DNA from: Acanthamoeba lenticulata
Taxonomy: Eukaryota; Discosea; Longamoebia; Acanthamoebidae
Reading direction: 5' to 3'
Length of the DNA: 10,657 nt
NCBI GenBank assembly: GCA_002179805.1
Contig: NAVB01002437.1
Location: forward strand, 1-10,657
The stretch's first letter is position 1; each line of letters starts with the position of its first letter. The notes beneath the pieces were generated by a model. It ran no database searches and had not been told where the DNA came from. It saw nothing but the letters and a program-made list of their open reading frames with translations. The position numbers and the translations under genes are program-made. Of this stretch, positions 1 through 8,418 are shown piece by piece.

Positions 1-38
1 AAAAAACAAACAAACAAACAAACAAACAAACAAAAAAA
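1..38. repeat. (CAAA)n microsatellite
   Basis: About seven CAAA units flanked by A-runs open the window. It lies inside the intron that follows the last visible exon of the minus-strand PBP-like gene, where it reads as TTTG units. The intron runs off the left edge, so its full length is unknown. Confidence 0.9.
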
Positions 39-2120
39 CGAGAAAATAGAATCTTAATAGAATAAAATAGAAGGAAGAAAAAGAGAGAGATAAGAGAAAG
101 GTCACGAAAGTTTGGCATGGGTATTTTGTGTTACCTGGGGTGACGCCGTAGACAACGGCTGGTAAGAGCGCAGTGTCGGGGATGGCGTCCACAAACGCAG
201 CCTCGATGCTGTTGCTCGTGATGCCAAAGTGCTCGTCTTCCGTAGCCAGTTGGATCTTAGCCTGCATTGACGTGGCCTCGTAGTACTTGACTGTTGCCTG
301 GTTGGTCGACTGGCTAGCGGCCCACGTGGTGAAGATGGGCAGCGCCGGGCCGGCGCCGATGATGTACGACTGATTGAGCGCCTGCTCGCCGTTGCACTGT
401 ATTGACGAAAAGAGATCGAGGACGTTCTTACGCAAGCTCACGTCGAGCGGCACGTAGCCATTGGATGAGGCCAAAGTTGACGCTCTGTCGGGTCACGTTT
501 AGAGTGAAGTTTAGTTTTGACTTTGACTTTTGATTATTATTATTATTGGGGCCGATGAGTGGGTATGGGCATACGCATCGTTGGTCTGAATCCAAGCAAC
601 GAAGCGAAGGAGCTCCTCGATGTTGGTGCAGTCCACGGTGGTGATGCTGCGGTTGAGCAGAATGTAAGTGATGTAGGCCATCGGCCAGGAGCCGTTGCCC
701 GGCGCGTTGGCAATGGACGGGGTAAGGCTGACTCCGCTGAAGTCTCTTGCGAAATCGGCCATGGCTGACTGCACCGTGTCGACCGCTGGCGACACGAGCT
801 TGCCTGCTTTGTTGTACATGACAACATAGGGCAAGTTTGCAGCGACACTATCCTGCAGCGTGAAGAAAGTCATGCTGTTCGCTGTGGCCTGGTGACGACA
901 ACACACCCATCCCACCCCAGCATGACAGAGGCAAGTGTCCTACGAGTTAGTAGTCGCTACTTAAAATTGTTAAAATAAGAATAAAAATATCTTGATAGAT
1001 TAATCCATCATTATGAAATTCAATAAACTAAATGAAATTCATAAATAACTGAAGAAACAAAAACACTACACAAAAACACAGGCCACTCAAAGTACTTTGA
1101 GCCAAGTGCTACGGCTCGAGGTGAGGCCAGCTTCAACAGCGCGTCCCTCGATCGCTGCCGGAAGGCCACCAAAGGTGTTGTTAGCGGCCGCGAGCGCCAT
1201 GCGGAAGGTATCGCTCATGGCAGCGAGAGCCACTTTGAGCGTCTCCGACAGCGACAGAGCCGTGTTGTCATTGTAGCCCAGCGAGATGTTGGCCGCCGGC
1301 ATGGTCACGTTCGGGTTCAATGCCTGAATGCGTGTGTCGTTCCACATGGAGATGTTGCCTGCCCAGATGAGGCCTAGTACTTCGCCATTCAGGCGCTGCG
1401 GGATAATCCCCCCCCCCCAAAAGCGTACCACCACGCATGATGAGAGGAGAGTTTTGACCACAAGCGGGGGGGGGACACGTACCAGGTTGCGGCTGGTACC
1501 AGCGCTGAACCCGTCTAAGTTGTAGCAGAGCACCAACGCCTGACCGTACAGTGGAAATTGCACTGCACCATAGAGTTTGGCTTCTTCGGCAGGCAAAGCT
1601 CTATCGATGGCCACGAAATCCTTCACGGACACAGAAAAATGGAAATTTCAGGATCACCTGGCACGAGAAAAGAGAGGGGAAAAAATAAAAACCGCACCAA
1701 TGCACGCCGGAGGTAGTTTGGCAGAGCGTTGGAGATGTTCGTGCCAGTGTACGTTATGCTTTTGGAGGAGCATCAGTAGGGAAAGGGTAACGATGAGACG
1801 TGAGTTAAAACCAGAGACATGACGTCTCCCCTCCCCTCTCTTTGAATTGAGTGTACCACCTTACAAAATCTCGGTAATAAGAGTAGCGGTCAGCCCACGC
1901 CTGAAGAATGGTCTTTGGCAAGGCGGAGCCATCTCCGTAGAGTTTGGTCGTAATGGCCGCTGAGCCGTATTTGTGTGTGAGGGAAGGGGGGACGTCTTAG
2001 TGACAGACCATGAATTGAGGCTGGCCTTTTTTTCTTACCATCCACTGGCTCTGGACTGGGCACCAGGAAGAGCAGGCATAGTGTCACAAGAAGAGCCGCA
2101 AGAGGCCTGGTGGGCAGCAT
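1..2120 (-). CDS. Secreted PstS-like periplasmic-binding-protein-fold protein with tandem domains (3' end outside window)
   Basis: Exons, in transcript order: 2120-2039, 1959-1857, 1758-1698, 1620-1483, 1395-1096, 888-575, 484-135. All introns are GT-AG and the phases agree, giving 449 residues before the left edge. The start is the ATG at 2120, followed by a signal peptide (leucine-rich core, residues 7-20). Residues 36-42 read GDGSALP, matching the N-terminal ligand loop of PstS-type proteins (PBP-like families). Next come DFVAIDRALP, a QFP...GQALVLCYN strand, WAGNISMWND near 139-148 and GYVPL near the domain end, all in PstS order. At 376-382 GAGPALP restarts the same fold, so a second domain begins. 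In bacteria PstS binds phosphate for an ABC transporter. Here the protein would be exported to the secretory pathway or cell surface, and the ligand is not shown. The SGT phosphate loop is not seen: NDNTALS stands in the expected place. Exons 2-3 are the least certain. A better-looking donor at 1864 was set aside because it breaks the frame. Confidence 0.85.
1396..1482 (-). other. Intron with C-run near the donor and G-run near the acceptor
   Basis: This 87-base intron of the PBP-like gene starts GTACGTGT, then has nine C (1466-1474 on the plus strand read as G). It ends with eleven G (1408-1418 read as C on the plus strand) followed by ATTATCCCGCAG. The two runs are complementary and could pair in the pre-mRNA, bringing both splice sites together. 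Its length is a multiple of three and it has no in-frame stop, so a retained intron would add 29 residues rather than end the protein. Confidence 0.8.
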
Positions 2121-2639
2121 TGTGGCTGTATGCAGGACAGTCGGGTTGTGTGTAAAATGTTGTAAGCGCTCAACAACAGATAAAGCCAACCGGAGGGTGG
2201 TCACTAACGCTACCATCGCCTGCTCAACCGGCAGTTACGGTTGAACTTGTCCTGGTTTCCCTAAAGCAGGCCTCCAGACCTGTTCGTTTATCCTTGAGAC
2301 TTTACCCATCGGAGGTCGTCCACTGAAACCCGAACCAACTCCGCAGCCGTTCCACCAATCGTGAGCCACAGATTTATCCATCTTAGTTTATTACCCTCCT
2401 AGACCCTCGCACTACTCGCACCGACGTGCCACAAAGGGCAGCGACAGCAGTAAAACTGTGGCCTCGGCGCCAGATTTCTGGCAGCAGGCTGGTGAATGAG
2501 AGTTGCGCACGCGCGAAGGACAGGCGCCGGGGGCGGAGGCCAGCTGGTAGGGACGGCCAGCCGCGGAACACAGGACGGGGACTCTTCACTCTGTCGGTCG
2601 GCCGATCTTTTGTTCAGGTCTGCCGCAGATTTCCTCCCC
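2121..2639. other. Upstream spacer, no convincing gene
   Basis: This is the 5' flank of the minus-strand PBP-like gene. I see no TATA box, tRNA or conserved coding stretch. Open frames exist on both strands (for example the plus strand from 2426) but their composition, rich in Arg, Gly and Pro, looks like GC-rich noise. The only structured element is a perfect inverted repeat at 2224-2244. Confidence 0.5.
2224..2244. other. 7-bp inverted repeat, 7-base loop
   Basis: TCAACCG, loop GCAGTTA, then CGGTTGA. It lies about 100 bases upstream of the PBP-like ATG. Each arm carries the CAACCG/CGGTTG core that resembles a Myb recognition site, and the loop holds CAGTTA. It could be a bidirectional regulator site, but a repeat of this size also occurs by chance. 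Confidence 0.25.
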
Positions 2640-2673
2640 TGGCACGGAAGGCCTATCCTCCTACCCCGATCGG

Positions 2674-2870
2674 CTCCCTGGGCAGCCAGTGCTTGTTGAG
2701 GAAGCTCTGGGCCGGCTGGCTTAAGACACCAAATGGCGAGAGCACAAACAGCACCACTTTGGCTATGGTGCTGTCGGCTACAGCCAGGGTGTACTTGGCC
2801 TGCTTACATGGCTCAGGATAACGCCGACAAGCTCGTGGGCACCATCGCCTCTCGCCCTCTTATCACTTAA
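2674..2870 (+). pseudogene. Damaged coding remnant with GxSxG-type motif
   Basis: A protein-like stretch (QPVLVEEALGRLA) is followed by an in-frame TAA at 2722. The same frame then continues DTKWREHKQHHFGYGAVGYSQG from 2725. After about 2790 the coding-like reading moves one frame (AYMAQDNADKLVGTIASRP, from 2802) and stops at TAA 2868-2870. G-Y-S-Q-G followed by a helix and a hydrophobic strand resembles the nucleophile elbow of alpha/beta hydrolases, but the fragment is only about 65 residues and no other catalytic residue is visible. It might be a decayed 3' end of a gene. No GT-AG intron of plausible length repairs the breaks. The family is a guess, and the coding origin is only moderately supported. 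Confidence 0.3.
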
Positions 2871-2937
2871 TTAATTAGTACCTGTCCACAAAAAAAAGGA
2901 ACCCTTCACTGCTTGTTCTCGCCTTAGACTTAACGCG

Positions 2938-2955
2938 ACACACACACACACACAC
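2938..2955. repeat. (AC)9 in the 5' leader of the sedolisin gene
   Basis: Nine AC units end eight bases before the sedolisin ATG. A similar (CA)8 sits immediately before the ATG at 8654, so this looks like a recurring leader feature in this genome rather than a random microsatellite. Confidence 0.85.
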
Positions 2956-2963
2956 CGACGCAG

Positions 2964-5475
2964 ATGGGCAGAGCGCACGTATTGTTTGTCGCATTGCTGG
3001 TAGCCCTCGCTGTCGTGGTGGGCGCTACCGCCACAGGAGGACGGCCGCGAGGTTTTGTCGACCGCCCCTCCAGCGGCCTCGCGCACTGGCGCCTTCTCAC
3101 CGCAGACGAGCAGCGCGAGTGGACGAACGCCAAGCGCAACGACAGGGATTATACTGCCTCGGGAGCCCACTTGATCAAAGCCTTTGTGGCTCTCAAGGAA
3201 AATCAAGAGGGCTTGCGCAGGGTTCAGGCTGCTATCGAGGCGGTCTCTGACCCTGACCGCCCTGAAACGTTCGGGCGCCATCTCTCGTGGGAGGAAGTCA
3301 ACGCACTCGTCGCTCCCCGCCAGGAAGACGTGGCACTCGTGCTTGACTGGCTCCAGCGTGCGGGCGTCGAAGAGCACGAGGTGTTGGGGTCAGGTTCGTG
3401 GTTGCGCATCACTGCCTCGCCCGCCGCACTGGAGGCGCTGGTTAAGTGCCGCGTGCGCCCCTACACTCCCCGCAAGGCCGCTTTCTCGGCTTCGTCCAAG
3501 GATGCTATCGTCATCCACAGGTGCGAGCAGCAGATCTACGAGATTCCGCACAATCTCGACCACATTGTCGACTTCGTGAGCCCTATCGTTGGTAATTTTG
3601 CCCCCCCCCCCGCGTTGACCTCGACAAACTCTCTCTCTCTCTCTCCTCTCTAAGCAAATGTGTGCGTAACGAATCAGGCTTCCCTAAGCCCAGCAGCGGC
3701 AAGAAGGCTCAGTACCGTGCCCATGGCATCGGAGCTCCACTCGATCAACCCAATGTGACGCCTGCGCTGCTCCGCAAGATGTACAACATCACGACGCCAG
3801 TGGCCAACATGGGCGTTAACAACACCCAGGCCGTCTTTGAGACTGAGGGTACTTACTTGCGTCTATATATCTATCACCACGTCTGTACTGCGCAGCTTAC
3901 GTCGAACTGCTGTTGATGCGCGCAGATTCGTATGCCAACGTGGATCTGCAGACCTTCTTCCAGGAGTATGTCCCGCAGCTGGCTGGCCAGCGCGTGAAGA
4001 AGGCGCTGGGCAACCTGCCTAACGACCCGACCGACCCCGACACCGAGGCTTCGCTCGACATCCAGTACATCATGGCTATTGGCGCCTTCGCCCCCTCTTA
4101 CTCTTATAACTACGAGTACGCCCCCCCCTCTCTTCCACAACAATCTGTCAATTTTCTACTTCGTTCATTTATTTGCCTGGCCGCTACACAGCGACGCGGA
4201 CGGGGACGAGATCAAGGTCTTCTACAACTGGGTCAACGACCTGGCCAACGACCCCAAGCCCCCTCTGGTCCATTCGGTCTCCTACGGCGAGTATGGAGGC
4301 GACTACCCCATGGGCGAGGTCCTTCGGTGCGTGGCCCTGATGATATCAATGGCCGAGCTCTTTATGCCGCACTTCAGGATCTTGCTTACTCACCAAGCGG
4401 ACTTCTGCTGCTGCCTCTACTGCTGCTGCTTGGACAGGGTCTCGAACGAGTGGATGAAGCTGGGCGCGCGCGGCCTCACCGTGCTGGTGGCCTCGGGCGA
4501 CGATGGAGTGGGCTGCAACGACTGGTGCACGGCGTTCGAGTTCCCGTACCCGTCCTCTCCGTGGATCACCCTCGTCGGCGCCACGCAGGTCCACCAGGAC
4601 TCGCAGGGCAAGTTCAGCGAGATCGGCAGCACCTTCAGTACGGGCGGCTTCTCCAACGACTTTGGCATCCCGTCCTGGTGCGTTGTCCCATGATCGACGC
4701 GGCGCAGTTGCTGCTGCCAACCCCTAACTCACGCTTGTGATTTTTGTTGCAGGCAAGCGTCGCAGGTGGCCTATTACCTGAACAACTGCCCCAACCTCCC
4801 CGCCTCGTCCTACTACAACAGCAGCGGTCGCGGCCTGCCCGACATCGCCGCCGCCGGTGCGTCGTGCGCAGGAGAGTTCTTTAATGTGTTGTGGCTTGGA
4901 GCCCAAGTCTCATCGTCAAACTCTGTTGGCAACAACACAACAACAACAACACCAACCATGCAGGTGAGAACGTGCAGGTCTATGTGGGCGGGTCCGTGCA
5001 GCCGGTGGCGGGCACGTCGTGCTCGGCCCCGATCGTGGCAGGCATGGTCTCGCTGTGGAACGGCCTCAGGCTGCAAGCCGGCAAGTCTCCCCTAGGCTAC
5101 ATCAACCCGTTCCTCTACAAGGCGTCGGCCAACCCATCGGCCTACTACGACGTCACCTCGGGCAACAACGCCGACGGTAATGCGCCTTCACCTCTGGCCC
5201 TCTTCTTCATGAGCATGCATGGCTTGACTGGCTGACATGTCTTCTACGTGTGTGTGTGTGTGTGTTCATGTGATGATGCCAGGTTGCTGCCCCGGCTTCA
5301 ATGCCTACAAGGGCTGGGATCCTGGTACGTTTTGTTAATTCATGTATTTATTATTTTATTAATTAATTAATTTATTTGATGTTATCTGAATCATTTTTCT
5401 CTGTGGGGCGCAGTTACCGGCCTGGGCACGCCCAACTTTGGTGTGCTGACTGACTTGGTTAAGCAGTTGCCTTAA
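2964..5475 (+). CDS. Sedolisin-family serine-carboxyl peptidase (S53, tripeptidyl-peptidase I type)
   Basis: Nine exons: 2964-3591, 3678-3848, 3926-4115, 4192-4326, 4438-4677, 4753-4856, 4964-5176, 5283-5324, 5414-5475. All introns are GT-AG, 75-111 bases, and all phases agree, giving 594 residues (human TPP1 has 563). The start ATG gives a signal peptide (hydrophobic residues about 6-22). Residues from about 35 to 205 form the activation prodomain (pro-kumamolisin type). The catalytic domain shows E307 and D311 in TEASLD, the oxyanion Asp D396 in VASGDDG, and the nucleophile S508 in AGTSCSAP. Spacing matches TPP1 closely. D552-V553 and D573 in GWDP fit the C-terminal calcium site. Enzymes of this family are made as zymogens, activate at acid pH and remove tripeptides from protein N-termini in lysosomes. 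In an amoeba this suggests digestion in phagolysosomes. The SGTS motif usual in the family reads AGTS here. Confidence 0.95.
3592..3677 (+). other. Sedolisin intron 1 with C11 tract and (CT)n
   Basis: The donor GTAATTTTG is followed at once by eleven C (3601-3611), then a CT repeat (about 3629-3645) and the acceptor GAATCAG. Intron 3 of the same gene (4116-4191) has the same plan, GTACG followed by eight C. These are slippage-prone tracts placed next to donors. Confidence 0.85.
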
Positions 5476-5590
5476 TGATGACATGCATGCTTCCCCCCTC
5501 CCCACCACGCGTGTGCGTGCGGTAAAACAATGTGTTTAGAAACTATTTTATTTCAATCAATAAATAGAAACGTCGTTTTTTTTATTTAAA
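5476..5590 (+). terminator. 3' end region of the sedolisin gene with AATAAA
   Basis: The sedolisin stop at 5473-5475 is followed by a GC-poor stretch with AATAAA at 5559-5564, 84 bases after the stop, then a T-rich tract (from about 5577). This fits a polyadenylation signal for the upstream gene. No coding sequence is seen. Confidence 0.6.
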
Positions 5591-5816
5591 ATGAAAAAGC
5601 ATTTGGGCAGAGCTTCACGTTATACCCCCGATGCTGGGGTTGTGGCCATGATGGCAAGCAGCGGGCAGTGGACTACCAAGCGGTGAATACGTAGGTTGAT
5701 GACGGCTATGACCGCGCAGGAGGCCGATGACCCCTCCCCCCTCCCTTTCAACCATGAATGAAGCAGCAAGGGGCCGTAAAAAAAAGAAAAAAGAAAAAAA
5801 AAGAAAAAAATGAAGT
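5591..5816 (+). other. Uncertain 5' region of the following gene, with A-rich tract
   Basis: An ATG at 5591 opens a 31-codon reading (ending near WTTKR) that is closed by TGA at 5684. A GTGAAT donor at 5682 would leave phase 2, and an acceptor after AAG at 5816 would rejoin the downstream frame in phase, but that acceptor lies in a purine-rich stretch and is poor. The same frame after the TGA (5699-5758) also looks somewhat coding. The tract 5778-5810 is almost only A with isolated G. The true start of the gene is not resolved from sequence alone. Confidence 0.3.
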
Positions 5817-7166
5817 CCTTGCTGGACTGCAGCTTGGTTCTTCATTCTTTGCCACTACCACAACATCAACGACACGGACAAGTACCCGGTGAAGATGGCC
5901 CAAGAAGCATTCTTCCTGATGTCGAGTCGCACTGCCCGTTTTTCAGTGAGGATGATGTGCGTCAAGCTCTAAGCAATGCATTCGGCCTCACGGGAGACAT
6001 AGACGTCCTTTCGAACCAGTGCTTGCACAACGTGCATTGGACGATGGTATGGAAATTGTTTGATTCTCCACCCTTTGATCGTTTCTCATTCTCTTGACCT
6101 GGTGACCAGGTCAAGGTGACGCTTCCGCCCACCACAATTGTGAGTCCCTATCACGGCATGACCGGAGAGCATCAAGGGCACGGGATCATTCTGCACGAAG
6201 TGACCGACGAAGTGAGTACCCTGTGGCAAAAGGACGCTCTGTTTTCCAAGTGCCTTCAGCTTCTTGGTGTTGACAATGCAGAGAAGAAGTGGAGAAGATG
6301 GTGCACACTTTCAGCTCCTGTTTAGAATGATTCGCTTTGAATTTGTTGTCTGATTGGAACTGCCTACAGATCAGCGTGAGCGGCATTCTGTCCATTGGAC
6401 ATTCCTCATCGTCAGCTGCAGCAAACAGCTGCACAAACATGATCAAGCAGTTTGGAGAGGTTGTGAAGAGACACGCACGTGTGTGGTTCTCAGAGGATCT
6501 GGGCTATGTCATCCACATGAACACGCAGCTTCTCCACCTCCTGCTCACCTTGGAAAGAGTACGCAACCAGCTGGAACAGCGGATGGACGTCTTCTGGGCG
6601 ATCATGGGTCACGTCTCCAGGCAGATGACCTATTGCCTGTGCCTGCTTGATGACATGGAATTGGTCATCAAGGCCATTGAAGAGTATCAGCTGCAAGGCG
6701 AAGCAATGAAGCGAAGTGCCAAGAGGCAGGCTGCAGTGTGCCTACTGTATGACCCTTCTTGCTTCATTCATCCTCATTCTGACCTTAAGCTGACGCTCCA
6801 CCCCAGGAGCATCAGCTTTGATTTGTGGAGCAACAGGGGCGTGATCACCAAGGTCACCAACAAGCAAGCGCTAAACCACAGGGAGTTGGTCGAAGCCCTG
6901 ACTGCCCTGACCATGAACACAGTCTCGGCCGTTGAGGCGGCCACCTCGGCCTTTGTGGCGGTCAAGATCAGGGGTGTTCTCCAAGACACCATGATGTACC
7001 AGGAGGCCTACAAGATAGCTCAGGGGCGGGTCGACGCATACTCCGCGGCATTCAATCAAACGACCCCTCTCCGACTTTTATCGAGGCACTTCTGGCTTCA
7101 CGATACGAGTTTGAGCAGCACAGCCTCGTCCTTGCCGAGACCAAACAGCACCTGGACAGGCTTTAG
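5817..7166 (+). CDS. Unrecognised helical protein, spliced, with two apparent single-base frame breaks
   Basis: I do not recognise the family. Coding-like pieces: 5817-6046, 6110-6211, 6370-7166. The junctions 6046/6110 (NVHWTM then VKVTLPP) and 6211/6370 (HEVTDE then ISVSGI) are phase 0 and GT-AG. In the first piece, AAWFF...SSRTARF runs in one frame up to the T5 run at 5939-5943, and SEDDVRQALSNAF continues one frame away; one more T would join them. In the last piece a long helical section (about 6430-7040, with ERVRNQLEQRMDVF and AIEEYQLQGEAMKR) breaks near 7050. A one-base shift then gives NDPSPTFIEALL...KQHLDRL and a TAG at 7164-7166. Without the shift the frame ends at 7185. No signal peptide or membrane span is obvious. 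It is either a decaying gene or an intact one with two assembly deletions. AATAAA follows at 7187. Confidence 0.6.
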
Positions 7167-7186
7167 AATTGATCAACTATTTTGAA

Positions 7187-7192
7187 AATAAA
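7187..7192 (+). terminator. Polyadenylation signal AATAAA
   Basis: AATAAA lies 20 bases after the TAG at 7164-7166 and only about 38 bases before the next ATG (7230), supporting the 7164 stop as the original end of the helical-protein gene. Confidence 0.5.
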
Positions 7193-7229
7193 ATTGCCAA
7201 ATTATTGGGACTCTAGTTTCTCTCGAAAG

Positions 7230-7805
7230 ATGGAGGAAGAGGAGGCGCGCCAGTCCCACGAAGAAACGGAAAACGTCTCACCTGCCGTCGGGCAGTGTTG
7301 CCCACATCGCTGTGCTAGAAGTGGGCGTGGCGACTTGATGGAGCTCATGAGCTTCATCTTCCAGTTTGTCGAGCCAGAGAGCCTCCCGGCCTGCCGTGCT
7401 GTGGGCCGCACATGGAAGCACACGCTCCAACTTCACCTTCACATGGACGACCAGCAACTGCCACGCGCCATGACTGCCGACTTTCTCACTCATTACTATG
7501 CACAAGGGCTGGCCAGTCTGTGCTGCAATGGGCACATGCCAACGTCTGCCCTTTGGACAAGCAAACATGTGTGAATCGGCCCATGGAAGCCACCTCAACG
7601 TGCTGCAATGGGCACGCACCAAAGGCTGCCCGTGGACAAGTGGACCTGTGCCTGCTCCCATACAGCCAAGGGAGACCGCCTGGACATGCTCATGGGCGCG
7701 CGCCAATGGCTGTCCATGGACGAGACCACCTTGTGCTCGGGCGGCTAGTGGGGGCCCTATGAGTGCTCAATGGGCGCGTGCCAACGGCTGCCTGTGGGAT
7801 AAAAT
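7230..7805 (+). pseudogene. F-box-like / ankyrin-like WARANGCPW repeat gene, broken
   Basis: The ATG at 7230 starts an acidic N-terminus (MEEEEARQ), then DLMELMSFIFQF and LPACRAVGRTWKHTLQLH, which resemble an F-box helix set. From about 7500 the region is built of repeats like those common in Acanthamoeba and in amoeba giant viruses (consensus around LQWARANGCPWD): QWAHANVCPLDKQTC, then HLNVLQWARTKGCPW, then DKWTCA...GDRLDMLM, then WARANGCPW, then CARAASGG and QWARANGCLWDK. Successive pieces lie in different frames, so at least four to six indels interrupt it. The longest uninterrupted frame from the ATG ends at 7574. In intact relatives the F-box would recruit a ubiquitin ligase and the repeats would bind a target; here no full product is expected unless the indels are assembly errors. 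The array stops abruptly at about 7805, where a convergent gene begins. Confidence 0.65.
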
Positions 7806-7808
7806 GAT

Positions 7809-8361
7809 TCATAGAGGGGGGAGGTTAATCACAAGGATGTTCCCAATGACTTTTTCAAGCGCAAAAGACTTTTTCATCACCACGGGGAGCTGATCCAGCG
7901 GACCAAAGGTCGTCTTCTGGCCTTCAGGCACCATGCCGGGGGAAGGGTTGGAGATGTCCATGCAGTAGCGCTTGAACTTGGCGCGAAAGTACTGGTCATC
8001 GCGAAAGTAGTTATGTGCCGTGAGGAAGAGATCACCAAACTTGTCCAGTATGGTGAGTTCATCCAATTCACGATTCAGAAGAGGACGAAGCGGACGACGA
8101 GACCAGCGCGTTCAACAGCTCGATGGCGATAGAGAAGCTGCAAGATCAGTTCCCATCGCGTGAATCGATCTCCTTGAGCAGATCCTCGCGAGATGGCCCA
8201 TCCGTGTCACCACGACATGCACGCTCGATCATGATGTCATCCACTTCGCTCAGCTTGTCTTCAGGCACGACGTAGACCTCAATCAGTGGATCACCTGCCT
8301 CCAAAATGAGGAACATGGTGTGTTTGGTAATCTTCCCCTTCTTGGCTGGTTGATGGCTCAT
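7809..8361 (-). CDS. Unrecognised small protein, interrupted by in-frame TGA
   Basis: The family is not recognised. The ATG at 8361 (leader CAACAACAACCACC) starts MSHQPAKKGKITKHTMFLILEAG and an acidic segment (PEDKLSEVDD, REDLLKEIDSRDG). A TGA at 8148-8146 follows. The same frame then continues SIAIELLNALVSSSASSSES to a second TGA at 8070-8068. The last part, DELTILDKFGDLFLTAHNYF to VINLPPL and TGA at 7811-7809, is in another frame. A GT-AG intron of about 64 bases in phase 0, with its donor after the NAL codons and its acceptor after the DK codons, could explain the frame change and splice NAL to FGDLF, but not the first TGA. It may be a mutated gene, a sequencing error, or a gene whose first product ends at 8146 (71 residues). 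No signal peptide is seen. The TATA-like element at 8411-8418 supports real transcription from this start. Confidence 0.5.
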
Positions 8362-8410
8362 GGTGGTTGTTGTTGTTGGTGTTGGAAAATGGAGCGTGAG
8401 AAGTAAAGGT

Positions 8411-8418
8411 ATTTAAAT
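8411..8418 (-). promoter_or_regulatory. TATA-like element for the 8361 gene
   Basis: ATTTAAAT (extended as ATTTAAATACC on the minus strand) lies about 50 bases upstream of the minus-strand ATG in otherwise GC-richer DNA, at a spacing suited to a TATA box with a short 5' leader. The core is palindromic, so it gives no strand by itself. Confidence 0.4.

Noticed and set aside
1855..1866. GTAAGG donor at 1864 for the second PBP-like exon
   Set aside because: It resembles consensus better, but leaves phase 0 whereas the next exon needs phase 2. The GTACAC donor at 1856 keeps the frame.
2426..2821. 131-codon plus-strand open frame as one gene
   Set aside because: Most of it is Arg/Gly/Pro-rich GC noise; only the last part overlaps a coding-like segment, and that reads better in other frames.
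2871..3377. 168-codon minus-strand open frame
   Set aside because: It is antisense to the strongly supported sedolisin exon 1 and has no protein-like features.
5615..5845. 76-codon minus-strand open frame
   Set aside because: Its N-terminal half is the translation of the A-rich tract (poly-Phe/Leu); no supporting signals.
5810..6097. ATG at 5810 as start of the helical-protein gene
   Set aside because: The first 40 or so codons of this frame look non-coding, while the frame one base away (to 5940) is clearly more protein-like. The 5810 ATG lies at the end of an A-run.
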